Source: Planctomycetota bacterium (GTDB taxonomy: Bacteria > Planctomycetota > Planctomycetia > Pirellulales > Pirellulaceae). From it: a stretch of 64,000 nt of DNA. The DNA lies in contig JACNKX010000092.1 in assembly GCA_014381825.1 (NCBI GenBank), positions 97,794 through 161,793 on the forward strand. The letters run 5' to 3'. The position numbers and the translations under genes are program-made. Below are positions 1-11,071 of this stretch, piece after piece. The number at the start of each line of letters is the position of its first letter. Positions within the stretch are counted from its first letter, which is position 1. Under the pieces are notes generated by a model that was not told where the DNA came from, did not search any database, and saw nothing but the letters and a program-made list of their open reading frames with translations.

Positions 1-795
<795 letters not shown>

Positions 796-804
796 CTAGC
801 TTCC

Positions 805-3585
805 TTACTCATCGCTGGCTGGAGCTTCAGGTGATGAATCCAAGCTGTTCGTTGTGGGATCTATTTGTTCTGGACTTGTCTGATCTGGGGCAGACTCTCC
901 TTCAGCTTCCGCATCTGCAGCATCGTCCCGCGGCACGCGGACAATCGCGGCGAGCTTGTCATCATCCAAGCTCATGATCCGCACGCCTTGCGTGTTGCGA
1001 CCAATGACGTTGATTTCACGAGCCGCGACTCGTTGGATCTTTCCACGAGCCGTCATCATCATCAACTCGTCCTCATCCGTGACTCGTGTAATGCCAATGA
1101 CATTGCCGTTACGCTTCGTTGTCTTAATGTCACGTACGCCCTTACCACCGCGACGTTGTGTGCGATACCGAGAACCGGAGCTAACTTCGTCCTCGCCTTC
1201 CGCCGAGGACTCGTCTGCTGCTCCGTCTGCTTGCTCGCCGTCTCCTTCTTCTTCAACAGCCAGCGAAGGGCCAAAGTTCGTCCGCTTCCCATAGCCGTTT
1301 TCGCACGCCGTGAGCAGCGTCGAATCGGGATCAGCAACCACCATTCCGACAAGATCATCGTCTTTGCCAAGCCGAATGCCCTTTACGCCAGATGTGTTCC
1401 GCCCCATCGAGCGGGCATCGGACTCGTTGAACCGGATCGCCATGCCAGCTGCTGTTGCGAGGACAACTTCGTCGCCGGCTTTCGTAACGACGACATCCAC
1501 CAGTTCGTCATCTTCCCGCAACTTGATCGCAATGATGCCACCCTGTCGCGGTCGACTGTATGCTTCGAGCGGCGTCTTCTTTATCAAACCCTTTCGAGTG
1601 GCCATCATCAAATAGTGATCGGGAAGATTGAAATCTCGGACCGCACGACAATCGGCGATTTTCTCGTCCTCGTCCAGATTCAGCAAGTTAACGATCGCGC
1701 GACCCTTCGCTTCGCGTGACAACTGCGGCAACCCGTACACCTTTTGCCAATGGACTCGCCCCTTGTTGGTAAAGAACAGCAAGTAGGCATGCGTACTGGC
1801 AACGAACAGATGTTCGATCGGATCTTCGTCGTCCAGCTTCGCGCCCTTGAGGCCCTTGCCACCACGCCGTTGTGCCCGATAGGTATTCGCCGGCGTTCGC
1901 TTGATGTAACCTTCGTGGCTGATCGAGACCACCATCGTTTCCTCGACGATCAGATCTTCCAGATCAACATCGCCCAACTCTTCCATCGATATTTCTGTCC
2001 GTCGATCCTCGCCAAAGCGCCGCCTGATCTCTTCGAGATCCTCTTTGACAATATCCAAAATGTTCTGGTCGTCCGATAGAATACGCAGATACTCGATGAT
2101 CTCCTCGAGCAACTTGCGATGTTCGCCGCCTAGCTTCTCTTGCTCAAGATTAACCAATTGACCCAGCGTCATTCGCAGAATTGCGTCCGATTGCACTGCA
2201 GTCAGCGCGTAGCCATCGGCTTCTCCGCGTTCTTCTTGGAAGTGTGCGAACCCCTCGTCGCCTAGGGCTCGCTGCATCATCGCCGCAGGGCACTCGACGC
2301 CCATCAAGCCAACTTTCGCTTCTGCCTGCGTCCGAGACGCGCGAATGATCCGAATTATCTCGTCGATGTTGGCCAATGCCAGCAACAAGCCTTCGACCGT
2401 ATGCTTTCGGCGTCGGGCTTTCGCTAACAGGAACTGCGTCCGCCGACGAATCACTGTCACCCGATGTCGGATGTACTCTTGAAGTAGTTCTTTGAGCGTC
2501 AAAGTTCGCGGCTTGCCATCAACGAGCGCCAGATAATTCAGTGAAAACGTGTCCTGCAATTGCGAATACTGATAGAGCTGATTCAGGACAACTTCTGGAT
2601 CGGCGTCGCGCTTCAGTTCAATTATCAGCCGCACGGGCTCTTTGAGATCGCTCTCGTCGCGAATTCCCGATATGCCTTTGATCCGATCATCGTTGACCAA
2701 CTCGGCGATCTTCTCGACCACCGAATCACGAGATTTCTGGTACGGAATCTCGCTGACGACAATACGGCTGCGACCACGCGTATACTCTTCGATCACAGCG
2801 CGACCGCGAACGATAACCGTCGATCGCCCAGTCCGGAATCCACGTCGAATCCCACTACGACCGCAAATGATGCCGCCCGTCGGAAAGTCCGGCCCCTTCA
2901 CTAACTCCATCAGTTCGTCAACCGATACGTCCGGATCGTCGATCACGCGTACCGCAGCGTCGCAAACTTCGCGCAAGTTGTGCGGTGGAATTGACGTGGC
3001 CATGCCGACCGCAATACCCTGCGCTCCGTTGACCAGCAAATTGGGGAATTTCGAAGGCAAGACGCTCGGTTCGGTATTCCGTTCGTCGTAAGTCGGAACG
3101 AATTCAACCGTGTCGAGCTTGAGATCTTCCAAGATCGTCGCTGCGACGGCCGAAAGGCGAGCTTCGGTATACCGCATGGCCGCGGGCGGCAGTCCGGCGA
3201 TTGAACCAAAGTTCCCTTGCTTATCGACCAGCGTGTGTCGCATGTTCCATTCTTGAGCCATGCGAACGAGCGTTGGGTAGATCACGCTTTCACCATGCGG
3301 ATGATAATTACCGCTGGTATCACCGGAGATTTTCGCGCATTTGACTCGACCCGACGCCGGCCCCAGATTTAAATCGTTCATCGCCACAAGAATGCGGCGT
3401 TGAGAAGGCTTCAATCCATCACGAGCGTCAGGCAAAGCGCGACTGACGATCACGCTCATTGCGTACGTCAGATAGCTCTGTTTTAGCTCGTCTTCGATCG
3501 GCAGATCGATCAGACGCGTGCCTGGATTATCCAGTGAAAGGGGATTGTTTTCCGGATCATTCGGGTCGCTGGAGTCGGTCGACAA
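805..3585 (-). CDS. gyrA: DNA gyrase subunit A
   Basis: Breakage-reunion subunit of gyrase, which introduces negative supercoils with GyrB. 926 aa. The catalytic tyrosine is Y139 in AAMRYTE. The quinolone pocket reads [17 protein letters not shown]: the Ser equivalent to E. coli S83 is kept (S100), but the acidic residue equivalent to D87 is proline (P104). The C-terminal beta-pinwheel carries two identical GyrA boxes QRRGGKG, at 572-578 and 810-816; most GyrA proteins have one. An acidic, low-complexity insert (about 775-805) precedes the second box, and the tail after 887 is acidic. The start is TTG at 3585, supported by AAAGGA six bases upstream and by the family N-terminus ([19 protein letters not shown]). 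gyrB is not in the window. Identity is certain; only the effect of the odd features is inference. Confidence 0.98.
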   Translation of the reverse strand: MSTDSSDPNDPENNPLSLDNPGTRLIDLPIEDELKQSYLTYAMSVIVSRALPDARDGLKPSQRRILVAMNDLNLGPASGRVKCAKISGDTSGNYHPHGESVIYPTLVRMAQEWNMRHTLVDKQGNFGSIAGLPPAAMRYTEARLSAVAATILEDLKLDTVEFVPTYDERNTEPSVLPSKFPNLLVNGAQGIAVGMATSIPPHNLREVCDAAVRVIDDPDVSVDELMELVKGPDFPTGGIICGRSGIRRGFRTGRSTVIVRGRAVIEEYTRGRSRIVVSEIPYQKSRDSVVEKIAELVNDDRIKGISGIRDESDLKEPVRLIIELKRDADPEVVLNQLYQYSQLQDTFSLNYLALVDGKPRTLTLKELLQEYIRHRVTVIRRRTQFLLAKARRRKHTVEGLLLALANIDEIIRIIRASRTQAEAKVGLMGVECPAAMMQRALGDEGFAHFQEERGEADGYALTAVQSDAILRMTLGQLVNLEQEKLGGEHRKLLEEIIEYLRILSDDQNILDIVKEDLEEIRRRFGEDRRTEISMEELGDVDLEDLIVEETMVVSISHEGYIKRTPANTYRAQRRGGKGLKGAKLDDEDPIEHLFVASTHAYLLFFTNKGRVHWQKVYGLPQLSREAKGRAIVNLLNLDEDEKIADCRAVRDFNLPDHYLMMATRKGLIKKTPLEAYSRPRQGGIIAIKLREDDELVDVVVTKAGDEVVLATAAGMAIRFNESDARSMGRNTSGVKGIRLGKDDDLVGMVVADPDSTLLTACENGYGKRTNFGPSLAVEEEGDGEQADGAADESSAEGEDEVSSGSRYRTQRRGGKGVRDIKTTKRNGNVIGITRVTDEDELMMMTARGKIQRVAAREINVIGRNTQGVRIMSLDDDKLAAIVRVPRDDAADAEAEGESAPDQTSPEQIDPTTNSLDSSPEAPASDE

Positions 3586-3819
3586 CGGGAATCCTTTCGG
3601 TCGATATCGCCTTTACGAGGCCTTGTCGCAAATAGCGGAACGAGGCGCTTCAGATGAGCGGGATCTAGCAAGAATACGAAGCCGCACAGTTTACCAGTTT
3701 TACCGTTGACGAACAACCGGCGTGCGTGATTCTCCGTGTTCGCAAGTCCCCTGGAGAAAGGAGTTTGCGACGACGGATATGGGGGGCTTAGGTTCCCGTC
3801 GAACCGGCTCGTCTCGAGC

Positions 3820-5307
3820 TCAGTTTTCGCTCGCTTCGGCAGCTTCTTCCAGTCGAATATCTTCCGCCAAAACGGCTTCGTCGCAGCACCAAGTCAGTCG
3901 GCCCAGCAAGCGAAAATAGAGCGCGAAGACGACGATCAATAGCACCGCAAGGATGAAGTTCATGACCGCATAGTCCGGCCAAAGTATACGTACGGCTGCC
4001 AAACAAAGTCCAACACCGACCAACAATGTTGCCATGATTGTAAAGACAATCCAGCTGCCGCACGCCAATCGCAAGCTGCGTCTGATCGGCGTCGAAACAA
4101 CCGCTAAGGGCGAACCAGACTCAAGCATCGACACAAGGACAAATGGGAAGAGGGCGATGATTCCTGCGGCACTTCCTAGGATAGATACAAGCCAAAACAA
4201 CGCGTCAGGCGCACCAGCTAGATTCAGGAGCTTCGCGATGAAGCACGCCGGAAACACGGCAATGAACAATCCGCTAGACATATAGAACGCGTCGCCAAGC
4301 CAATCTAAGAAATTGATGTCTGGCCAGCTCTCGATCTGATCCTTGCCGTTGGCGGTGTCCTGAAGAATGCCCAGCAAACTAACGGCAAGATTCGTCAAGA
4401 AAACAGCTCCCACGGGGATCGCGAACATGCGGTATAGAACGCTCATGAACTGCGACTGTGGACCTTCGTTCGCGCTTACGATCGCTGCCTGAATTGCACC
4501 TAGTACGACGAACAATACCAGACCCAGAACTAACAGTCGGGCGATGCTCAGCGGGTCGATCAGGAACTTCATAACACCAGTACGAAGCGGTGCGTCGGGC
4601 AATTTCGGTCGCTCGTGCTCATCGGCTTCGTCGAGCGACTCCTTTGCCCGCTGCAAGGAATCTAATACTGGGTCGCGTTTAGGCTGCGAGGCGGCCGGTG
4701 TCTCCTGAGCAACTTCGGACTCAGCCTTTGCTAGTAAGTCGTTGGCGATCGAGTTGTACGGAGATGGCGTCGCGACGGCGGCGGGTAAATTCCCCAGACC
4801 AAAGTCATCATCGTCCTCATCGCTTGGCGACGCGTGAACCGGCGTGCGGCGTTTATCGGGCCGTGGCGTACGAATGGCGATCGGGTTGTGGCAATCGGGG
4901 CACTTCACCTTCTTGCCAATCAGCGAATCATTCACGTCCAGCCGCGTGCCACAGATCGAACACGCTATGCTGAATTCGTAATCACTTTCGAGTGTTTGCT
5001 TCTTATGCGTTGGGTAATCGTCGCTCGATAAGTCATCGTCAAGACGGATCGTTCCCGAATCCGCGGGCGTCGCGTCGAGGCTTGGGTTCAACAAGCGTTC
5101 GAGGGAATCCGTGTCGGTGTCGAGTGAATTCAGTGTCGGAGCGCTAGGTGATGCGGAAGGCCGCGTTCGATCTACCGTTGGATTCGCGATGAAATCCTCT
5201 AAGCAATCCGAACACGTGATCGTCGTGCCGGCGGAAGCCGCTGGCACAGAAGTCGCCGCTTGACACTGCGGGCAATTTACTTGAAACGTTCGGGGCGGTT
5301 GGTTCAC
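3820..5307 (-). CDS. Double zinc-ribbon, multi-pass membrane protein of unknown function
   Basis: 495 aa. Two CxxC...CxxC ribbons are visible: C12/C15/C32/C35 and C116/C119/C136/C139, the MJ0042-type layout common in planctomycetal proteins. They are joined by an acidic, Ser/Pro-rich linker. After about residue 245 there are four or five hydrophobic segments (for example around LLVLGLVLFVVLGAI, GAVFLTNLAVSLLG and FILAVLLIVVFALYF), so the C-terminal half is an inner-membrane domain and the ribbons probably face the cytoplasm. A charged EAAEASEN tail ends the protein. ATG start at 5307; the stop lies 234 nt before the gyrA start, so transcription in common with gyrA is possible but unproven. 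I do not recognise a characterised relative. A similar but smaller design is encoded at 14659-15348. Confidence 0.8.
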   Translation of the reverse strand: MNQPPRTFQVNCPQCQAATSVPAASAGTTITCSDCLEDFIANPTVDRTRPSASPSAPTLNSLDTDTDSLERLLNPSLDATPADSGTIRLDDDLSSDDYPTHKKQTLESDYEFSIACSICGTRLDVNDSLIGKKVKCPDCHNPIAIRTPRPDKRRTPVHASPSDEDDDDFGLGNLPAAVATPSPYNSIANDLLAKAESEVAQETPAASQPKRDPVLDSLQRAKESLDEADEHERPKLPDAPLRTGVMKFLIDPLSIARLLVLGLVLFVVLGAIQAAIVSANEGPQSQFMSVLYRMFAIPVGAVFLTNLAVSLLGILQDTANGKDQIESWPDINFLDWLGDAFYMSSGLFIAVFPACFIAKLLNLAGAPDALFWLVSILGSAAGIIALFPFVLVSMLESGSPLAVVSTPIRRSLRLACGSWIVFTIMATLLVGVGLCLAAVRILWPDYAVMNFILAVLLIVVFALYFRLLGRLTWCCDEAVLAEDIRLEEAAEASEN

Positions 5308-5442
5308 TCAACGTTCCTACTGATTTACGAATGAAGTTCTTTGGGCAAGAGGGTATTCTAATCTCGCCGGAGAATCTTTCCCATTCGCCCATCGATCTAA
5401 TCAAGGGTGCGGCGAACGCCACACCCTACGAGAGACTGCGAA

Positions 5443-6552
5443 CTAGACGAGCAGTCTTCCCACATCGTTTTTAGTCAGGAAGTTCATGACCAGGGGTTGA
5501 GATAGATCATTCTGCGATTGCTGCCATGTTGCATACAAGCCGTCGCTCGTCGCCAAGACATCAACGTAACGACTGCAGCCCGTGCCGTAGGGGCTAATGA
5601 AGAGTGGCTTGTGCCGCGAGAGTCGAAAGACGCGACTCATGTCGCCGCCAAGGAAATAGGCGACGCCTCCAATTTCTTCGCACGAGTATCCACGTGGTCG
5701 CTTGACCGCTCGATCGTGCTCGTCCAAGTTGCGAAGTGCTTCACCCCCATCATAAAACAACAAACTGACTTGCTGATGGGCAAACGCACCGATTCTTGGA
5801 ACGTCGAGGATCGAAGTGCCGCGAGTGATCGCGATATCCCACGCGAATCCACGTGGAAAGAAGTCAAGGTGTGATTCGCTCAGCGTGTCGCTGCGATCCG
5901 CCCGAGTCGCATACGCGGTGTTTGAACTGGACCAGCAGTAAGGGTGCGTGCAATACAACAACACGAGATCGCCATCCGGAGCGGTATACACGGATGGGTC
6001 TTTGACGTGCAATACTGATGGATCGGTTGATTCGAGTACCGTTTCGATCACCGCATTCTTCAGCTCATCAATCGTGGGCGCCTGAAGCCGGTCGATCGTC
6101 CAGACACCAGTGCCGGGCTTGAGGAACGACTGGAACTCAGCCGGATAATCGATTCCCGCTTTCTCTGTCGAGACGAACAGCTCGACACCCCGCTCCGTGA
6201 TACCAAGCGCGCTGCCTTCGATCGACAACACGTCACGATCACCAACATTCAGCTCCAGCTTCGAAAAGCTAACTTGCTTCTGCCAACTTTGGCCGCCATC
6301 ATCGGAGCGGAAGATCGCCAGCTCCAATCCTCGCTCCCCAGCACCCAAACCAGTTCGGGAATCACCAAAGTTGCGGTATCGCCCCACCAAATAGAGTTGG
6401 CCGTCAGCATCTTCGACCATGTTTCCGCCGCCAAACCAGAAGCCAGTGGAGCTACGTTGCGGAGGGACGGCGATGCGAGCCTTTTGTTGATCGATCAGCG
6501 CGAGAGCAAATTCGGTGAGCTTGGTCTCCAGCTCCATCCCAAGACGCGACAT
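5443..6552 (-). CDS. Sialidase/glycosidase-like beta-propeller protein without signal peptide
   Basis: 369 aa. An Asp-box (SDDGGQSW, about residue 88) and repeated 'DxxGxLYLVG' / 'DPSVYTAPDGDLVLLY' segments are those of five- or six-bladed propeller folds such as sialidases and related GH32/43/68-type enzymes. The N-terminus (MSRLGMELETKLTEFALALI) is charged and amphipathic with no export signal, so the protein is probably cytoplasmic, unusual for sialidase-like proteins in this group. The ATG at 6552 lies two bases after the stop of the receiver-domain gene upstream, which strongly suggests translational coupling. The substrate cannot be deduced, and a non-enzymatic propeller is possible. 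Confidence is good for the gene and moderate for the fold. Confidence 0.72.
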   Translation of the reverse strand: MSRLGMELETKLTEFALALIDQQKARIAVPPQRSSTGFWFGGGNMVEDADGQLYLVGRYRNFGDSRTGLGAGERGLELAIFRSDDGGQSWQKQVSFSKLELNVGDRDVLSIEGSALGITERGVELFVSTEKAGIDYPAEFQSFLKPGTGVWTIDRLQAPTIDELKNAVIETVLESTDPSVLHVKDPSVYTAPDGDLVLLYCTHPYCWSSSNTAYATRADRSDTLSESHLDFFPRGFAWDIAITRGTSILDVPRIGAFAHQQVSLLFYDGGEALRNLDEHDRAVKRPRGYSCEEIGGVAYFLGGDMSRVFRLSRHKPLFISPYGTGCSRYVDVLATSDGLYATWQQSQNDLSQPLVMNFLTKNDVGRLLV

Positions 6553-6554
6553 AA

Positions 6555-7001
6555 TTAGCTGTCGTCCCCGCCTCGGTCGTCGCCCATCTCTTCGATGTAT
6601 CGCCGCAGTCGCTCGTTTTCGTCCGTGACGTCCTTCAGCCGGAGCATGTTCTCTACTCGCTTTGTCAACTCGACCTTGTTGACTGGCTTGGAGAGAAAAT
6701 CATCCGTTCCCGCCGTCACGGCTCGTTCAATGTCGCCAAGTTCGTTCAGCGCCGTAACCATCAAGATCATGATCCTCTTCGACGCGGGATCTTCTTTGAT
6801 CTTCTTACAGACTTCAAAACCGCTGAGCTTCGGCATCATAATGTCGAGCAAGATCAGGTCCGGCTTGAACGATGCAACTTTGTCTAGCGTGTCTTGTCCG
6901 TCGACTGCGATCGCTGTCTCACAATCGACGCCTGCAAGATAAGCGTCCAGCAACTCGCGATTCGGTTCGTTATCGTCGGCGATTAGGATTCGATTTGGCA
7001 T
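6555..7001 (-). CDS. Single-domain response regulator (receiver only)
   Basis: 148 aa CheY-like receiver. Acidic pair D9/D10 (IADDNEPNRELL), phospho-acceptor D53 (LILLDIMMPKLSG), T83 and K105 (DFLSKPVNK) are all present, so it should be phosphorylated. No output domain follows; the C-terminal ERLRRYIEEMGDDRGGDDS is a short helix and acidic tail. No histidine kinase is adjacent; the only one in the window is 9.6 kb away. The gene sits 24 nt downstream of glyA and 2 nt upstream of the propeller gene, so the three are probably one transcript. Its partner and target are unknown. Confidence 0.93.
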   Translation of the reverse strand: MPNRILIADDNEPNRELLDAYLAGVDCETAIAVDGQDTLDKVASFKPDLILLDIMMPKLSGFEVCKKIKEDPASKRIMILMVTALNELGDIERAVTAGTDDFLSKPVNKVELTKRVENMLRLKDVTDENERLRRYIEEMGDDRGGDDS

Positions 7002-7025
7002 TGGTCACTGGCCGTTGGTTACTGG

Positions 7026-8285
7026 TCATTCAGATTCGGTCAATTGTCGATCAGCTGGGACCGGAAACTGCTCGCACATCTCACGGACTTCGCCGCGAAC
7101 TTTCGTTCGTAATGCTTCGTCTTTGGGGCTCTTGAGTACTTCTAGCATCCAGTTGCCGATGCGACGCATTTCGTCGACACCCATTCCACGTGAGGTGAGC
7201 GCTGGAGTGCCGACTCGGATTCCCGATGGGTCAACCGGCTTTCGTTGGTCGAAGGGGATCATGTTCATGTTGACAGTGATACCCGATGCTTCGAGCGACG
7301 ACTCGGCGATCTTGCCACCGATATTCAGAGGTGTGACGTCGACCAACATCAAGTGATTGTCTGTGCCCCCGCTCACTAGCCGCAATCCGCCAGCTGCGAG
7401 AACTTCGGCCAAGGTTTTGGCGTTGTCGATGATGGATTGGGCGTATTGCTTGAACTCGGGTCGCAAGGCCTCGCCGAAGCAAATCGCCTTTCCAGCGACA
7501 ACGTGCATGAGCGGACCGCCTTGCAGGCCGGGAAACACGCTGCGATTGACTTCTTTGACATACTCTTTCTTCGAGAGTACCAAACCAGCTCTTGGGCCAC
7601 GCAATGTCTTGTGCGTCGTCGTCGTGACGAAGTCGGCTACCGGCACTGGACTGTTATGCAAACCAGCTGCAACCAGCCCAGCGTAATGCGCCATGTCAAC
7701 GAACAACTTGGCACCGACCTCTTCCGCGATCTCGGCAAACCGAGCGTGATGGATTTCACGCGGATAGGCACTCGCGCCAGCGACGATCAATTTCGGCTTG
7801 TGTTCGCGCGCTAAATTCGCGATTTGATCGAAGTCGATCAGGTGCGTATCGGGCGTTACGCCGTAGCTGACGAAGTTGTACAAGCGACCGGAAATGTTGA
7901 GCTTCATCCCGTGCGTCAGGTGACCGCCGTGAGCCAGATCTAAACCGAGAACTGTATCGCCAGGTTGCAGCGCCGTTAGGTAAACTGCCATGTTGGCTTG
8001 CGAACCGGAATGCGGCTGGACGTTGGCGTGTTCCGCACTGAACAATTGCTTGGCTCGATCGATCGCCAGCGTCTCGATCGTGTCGACGTGTTCGCATCCG
8101 CCGTAGTATCGACGCCCGGGATAGCCTTCGGCGTACTTGTTGGTTAGCACGCTGCCCATCGCCTGCATGACGGCAGGGCTGGTGTAATTCTCGCTCGCGA
8201 TCATCTCCAAACCATCTCGCTGTCTCTCGACTTCAGCGGCAATCGCGGCCCAAACATCAGGATCTTCTGCTTCGATATGGTTCAT
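7026..8285 (-). CDS. glyA: Serine hydroxymethyltransferase
   Basis: Interconverts serine plus tetrahydrofolate with glycine plus 5,10-methylene-tetrahydrofolate, the main source of one-carbon units; cytoplasmic, PLP-dependent homotetramer in this family. 419 aa, normal length. The PLP lysine is K226 in [15 protein letters not shown]. Other family signatures are [20 protein letters not shown] near residue 32, the [15 protein letters not shown] segment at 55-68, and HxGxxxHGMKLN at 119-130. ATG start at 8285. It heads a probable three-gene unit with the receiver and propeller genes (24 and 2 nt gaps). Confidence 0.98.
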   Translation of the reverse strand: MNHIEAEDPDVWAAIAAEVERQRDGLEMIASENYTSPAVMQAMGSVLTNKYAEGYPGRRYYGGCEHVDTIETLAIDRAKQLFSAEHANVQPHSGSQANMAVYLTALQPGDTVLGLDLAHGGHLTHGMKLNISGRLYNFVSYGVTPDTHLIDFDQIANLAREHKPKLIVAGASAYPREIHHARFAEIAEEVGAKLFVDMAHYAGLVAAGLHNSPVPVADFVTTTTHKTLRGPRAGLVLSKKEYVKEVNRSVFPGLQGGPLMHVVAGKAICFGEALRPEFKQYAQSIIDNAKTLAEVLAAGGLRLVSGGTDNHLMLVDVTPLNIGGKIAESSLEASGITVNMNMIPFDQRKPVDPSGIRVGTPALTSRGMGVDEMRRIGNWMLEVLKSPKDEALRTKVRGEVREMCEQFPVPADRQLTESE

Positions 8286-8369
8286 TTAGCTTACGTAAAA
8301 GAGAGTTCTGTAGCGTCTAAGCCTTGCATTGTTGGGGCTGGGTATAAGTTCGTCAATGAGGGACGAAAG

Positions 8370-9926
8370 CTAGCTCGCGGGCAGCTTGGTAATACGCACT
8401 TCGAGTTCCCCTGCGTTGTCATCGAGTTCGGCGGGCGAGTCGTTAATTCGCAAGTAGAGAGTGCCGCCCTCTTCGATCGGATACTCACCACCGAAACCGA
8501 TCGGCTTTGGAGTGACGAGCGGAATGGCTCCACCGTCGACCGCCGATTCATCAACGATCGCGCCTAGCAGAATGCCAAGCGGTAACCCTCGGTGGTAGCG
8601 AATCGTGACTCCGTTTGGCTCACACCACCAAATCTTTGGCTGGTCTGCCAACTGATATCGGCCAGTTGCTTCGAGCTTATATTTCGATCCGGATTCGAGT
8701 CGATAGCCGGACGCCTGCCACCCTCGATTCGCCACAATCGTGACTGTTACCGACTCCGACGGCATGTCGATCGACGGCTTGGCGTCGATCGATTCTCGCG
8801 CCACGTCAAACCCGTAATCCATGTTGGCAACAAAGACATGCCATTGCCGCGCGATGCTTGGCCAATCATCCCGTAGCGAATCATAGAACCGTTGCGAGAA
8901 TGTGAACGTATCGTCCGGAGCGAACTTGCGCAGCTCGCGAAACCGCTCGCTATAGACAGGATGCGCGTCGAAGAACGCCGCCGCCGCCCAGCTCCACGCG
9001 TATGGCTCTACGCGCAAATGCGAGTTCTTGTCGTAACGCAAGATCTCTTCGATCGCGAGTCCTTTCCCTGCGCGGATCGCGTCTTGCACAACTTTTATGC
9101 GACCCCACATCTCCGTCAATTCCTTGCCTTCGGGGAACCAGCGAAGCGTCAGCTGCTTGTCTTGCCAACGGTGAGTCCCGAACAGCTCGGCGGTCCCTTC
9201 CATGTACCAAGGCGGACCGGCACCACCGAGGAATCGCTTCATGAATCCATGAGTTCCTTCGTGCAGTAGCAAATGTCGTCGATAGTAATCAGACGGCTGC
9301 TCGTATAACCACAGCTCGGCTCCACGCTGGTAGCCGTGGAGAAATTGCGGCAAGTCGTTCGGTAACAAACCAGCAGCAATGAACCGCCGTTTGTCTTGCA
9401 TCAAGTATCCGAATTGTTGCCAGGAGTCAGCCGCTGCGGCATCAACTCCAAAGTACTCGGACCAAAACGGAATCGCCGCATCAAACACCTCAGGCAATTC
9501 GTCGATCGCGGGCGCGTCTGGCAGGTCCGTATACAGCGTCAAATGCTTGCCCGTTAACGTTCGAATACCTACGGCGGCTACTCGTTCTTCGTCGATCTTG
9601 GGAAGCGCCGAATCGTTGGCAGCCAAAATCATTGGAGCTTCTTCGAACGGTTTCGTACCAGCTTCTTCAAACAAGGCTTCCAGCGTGGGTTCTTGCGGCA
9701 TGGGCTCCGTCGGTTCGTCGGGCGGCACGGGAGATGAATCCGAGAGATTCGAATCCGCGGCTGCTGCTTGTCGGCTCTTGACTGCATCGCCAGCTTGTGT
9801 CAGACGGCTGCCCGTCTGTTTGGGTGCTGGTTTCGAACCACCACAGCCGCTGGCAACCATGACGACCAAGACCAGCATCCAACACAACGCCCATCGAAAA
9901 TCAAACAATTTGAAAGAGCATGGCAT
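8370..9926 (-). CDS. Lipoprotein with gluzincin-type metallopeptidase motif
   Basis: 518 aa from the chosen start. The ATG at 9926 gives a classic lipoprotein leader: hydrophobic LVLVVMVASG then C28 (lipobox VASGC). The frame stays open 49 codons further upstream, but that stretch precedes the signal peptide and overlaps the divergent promoter region, so I reject it. A low-complexity Pro/Glu linker follows. The catalytic motif is HEGTH at 222-226 with a downstream EGTAELFG (E243), the HExxH...E pattern of gluzincin or peptidase-MA-like zinc enzymes. The last 150 residues look beta-rich and may bind a ligand. It is probably anchored in the cell envelope. Substrate unknown. It is divergent from the solute-binding lipoprotein at 10021. 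Confidence 0.78.
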   Translation of the reverse strand: MPCSFKLFDFRWALCWMLVLVVMVASGCGGSKPAPKQTGSRLTQAGDAVKSRQAAAADSNLSDSSPVPPDEPTEPMPQEPTLEALFEEAGTKPFEEAPMILAANDSALPKIDEERVAAVGIRTLTGKHLTLYTDLPDAPAIDELPEVFDAAIPFWSEYFGVDAAAADSWQQFGYLMQDKRRFIAAGLLPNDLPQFLHGYQRGAELWLYEQPSDYYRRHLLLHEGTHGFMKRFLGGAGPPWYMEGTAELFGTHRWQDKQLTLRWFPEGKELTEMWGRIKVVQDAIRAGKGLAIEEILRYDKNSHLRVEPYAWSWAAAAFFDAHPVYSERFRELRKFAPDDTFTFSQRFYDSLRDDWPSIARQWHVFVANMDYGFDVARESIDAKPSIDMPSESVTVTIVANRGWQASGYRLESGSKYKLEATGRYQLADQPKIWWCEPNGVTIRYHRGLPLGILLGAIVDESAVDGGAIPLVTPKPIGFGGEYPIEEGGTLYLRINDSPAELDDNAGELEVRITKLPAS

Positions 9927-10020
9927 TGTCTGGGAACTCCAAGCGACGTGGTCAGCGGCAAACGCAACCGCTATTCTAGCCGCTGTTGTACAAAGTTCGA
10001 TGGTCAGGAGGACGTCTCGC

Positions 10021-11046
10021 GTGGTCCGCAAATTGCTTGTTGCCAGTTTGTTGTTCGGAGTTATTGCGTCCACCGCTGGTTGCTGGTCGCGTGCGGAGCA
10101 GGAGGTTGTTGTCTATGCGGCGCTCGATCGCGAGTTCTCCGAACCGATTTTGAAGGACTTTCACGTTGCAACCGGCATCGAAGTTCCCGACAAGTACGAC
10201 ATCGAGTCGACCAAGACAGTTGGCTTGGTGAGCGCGATCATCCAGGAGCAGAGTCGACCGCGCTGCGACGTTTTCTGGAACAACGAGATCATTCACACAC
10301 TGCGATTAAAAAAGCTCGGGCTGCTGGATGTTTACTTTTCTCCGAGTGCGGATGTGTTTCCAGAAAACTATCGTTCTCCAGACGGAACTTGGCACGGGCT
10401 GGCCGCGCGGGCGCGCGTGTTGATAGTCAACACGGAGCTTGTCAAACGAGACGCCTTTCCAAGCTCCATTCACGACTTGGCCGACCCAAAGTGGAAGGGA
10501 CAAGTCGGAATCGCAAAGCCGTTGTTCGGCACCACTGCAACTCACGCGGCGGTGTTGTTCGTGACTTGGGGTGACGAACAGGCGACGGACTATTTTAAGG
10601 CGGTTCAACAGAACGCCGAGGTCATGTCTGGTAACAAACAAGTTGCGACTGCGGTCGGTCGCGGACAACTCGCGTTCGGTATTACTGACACGGACGACGC
10701 GATCATCGAGATCGACAACGGTCTGCCTGTCGAAATTATCTTCCCGGATCAAGCCGATGACCAGATCGGATCGCTCTTCATTCCCAACAGCTTGTGCATC
10801 ATCAAGGGAGGCCCGAACACAGCCAATGCACGGCGGCTGATTGACTACTTGTTGTCCGCTGAAGTCGAAGAACGACTCGCCGCAGGCAGCAGCGCACAGT
10901 TTCCCGTCAACCCGAATGTTACGACAACTTCACGAGCGTTGCCGGATCAACCAGTTCGTTGGATGGACGTTGATTTTGAAGCTGCGGCTGAAGATTGGGA
11001 TACGGCTTCGGAAACGCTCCGCGAGATCTTTGTCGCGGTTGACTGA
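10021..11046 (+). CDS. ABC transporter substrate-binding lipoprotein, Fe(III)/anion type
   Basis: 341 aa. Resembles the AfuA/FbpA class of periplasmic binding proteins: VVVYAALDREFSEPIL near the N-terminus, then the DVFWNNEIIHT, GLAARARVLIVNT and KPLFGTTATHAAVLF segments, and a C-terminal 'LIDYLLSAEVEERLA' region. The start is GTG at 10021, because AGGAGG lies nine bases upstream; an in-frame ATG at 10000 lacks this. The leader ends in TAGC, giving a plausible lipidated cysteine. No permease or ATPase gene lies nearby, so this is an orphan binding protein that must work with a transporter encoded elsewhere, or have another role. Ferric iron is the usual ligand of the class, but the ligand is not determined here. 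Confidence 0.87.
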   Translation: MVRKLLVASLLFGVIASTAGCWSRAEQEVVVYAALDREFSEPILKDFHVATGIEVPDKYDIESTKTVGLVSAIIQEQSRPRCDVFWNNEIIHTLRLKKLGLLDVYFSPSADVFPENYRSPDGTWHGLAARARVLIVNTELVKRDAFPSSIHDLADPKWKGQVGIAKPLFGTTATHAAVLFVTWGDEQATDYFKAVQQNAEVMSGNKQVATAVGRGQLAFGITDTDDAIIEIDNGLPVEIIFPDQADDQIGSLFIPNSLCIIKGGPNTANARRLIDYLLSAEVEERLAAGSSAQFPVNPNVTTTSRALPDQPVRWMDVDFEAAAEDWDTASETLREIFVAVD

Positions 11047-11071
11047 GGATGATCGCAGAGATATTTCCAGG

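Noticed and set aside
865..3091. Plus-strand ORFs of 100-284 codons across gyrA
   Set aside because: They are antisense shadows of a well-supported gene.
9379..10020. Long in-frame extension upstream of the solute-binding protein
   Set aside because: It lies antisense to the lipoprotein peptidase and precedes the signal peptide; the GTG at 10021 has a perfect AGGAGG.
9927..10073. N-terminal extension of the metallopeptidase
   Set aside because: It would bury the lipoprotein signal 49 residues inside and overlap the divergent promoter region.
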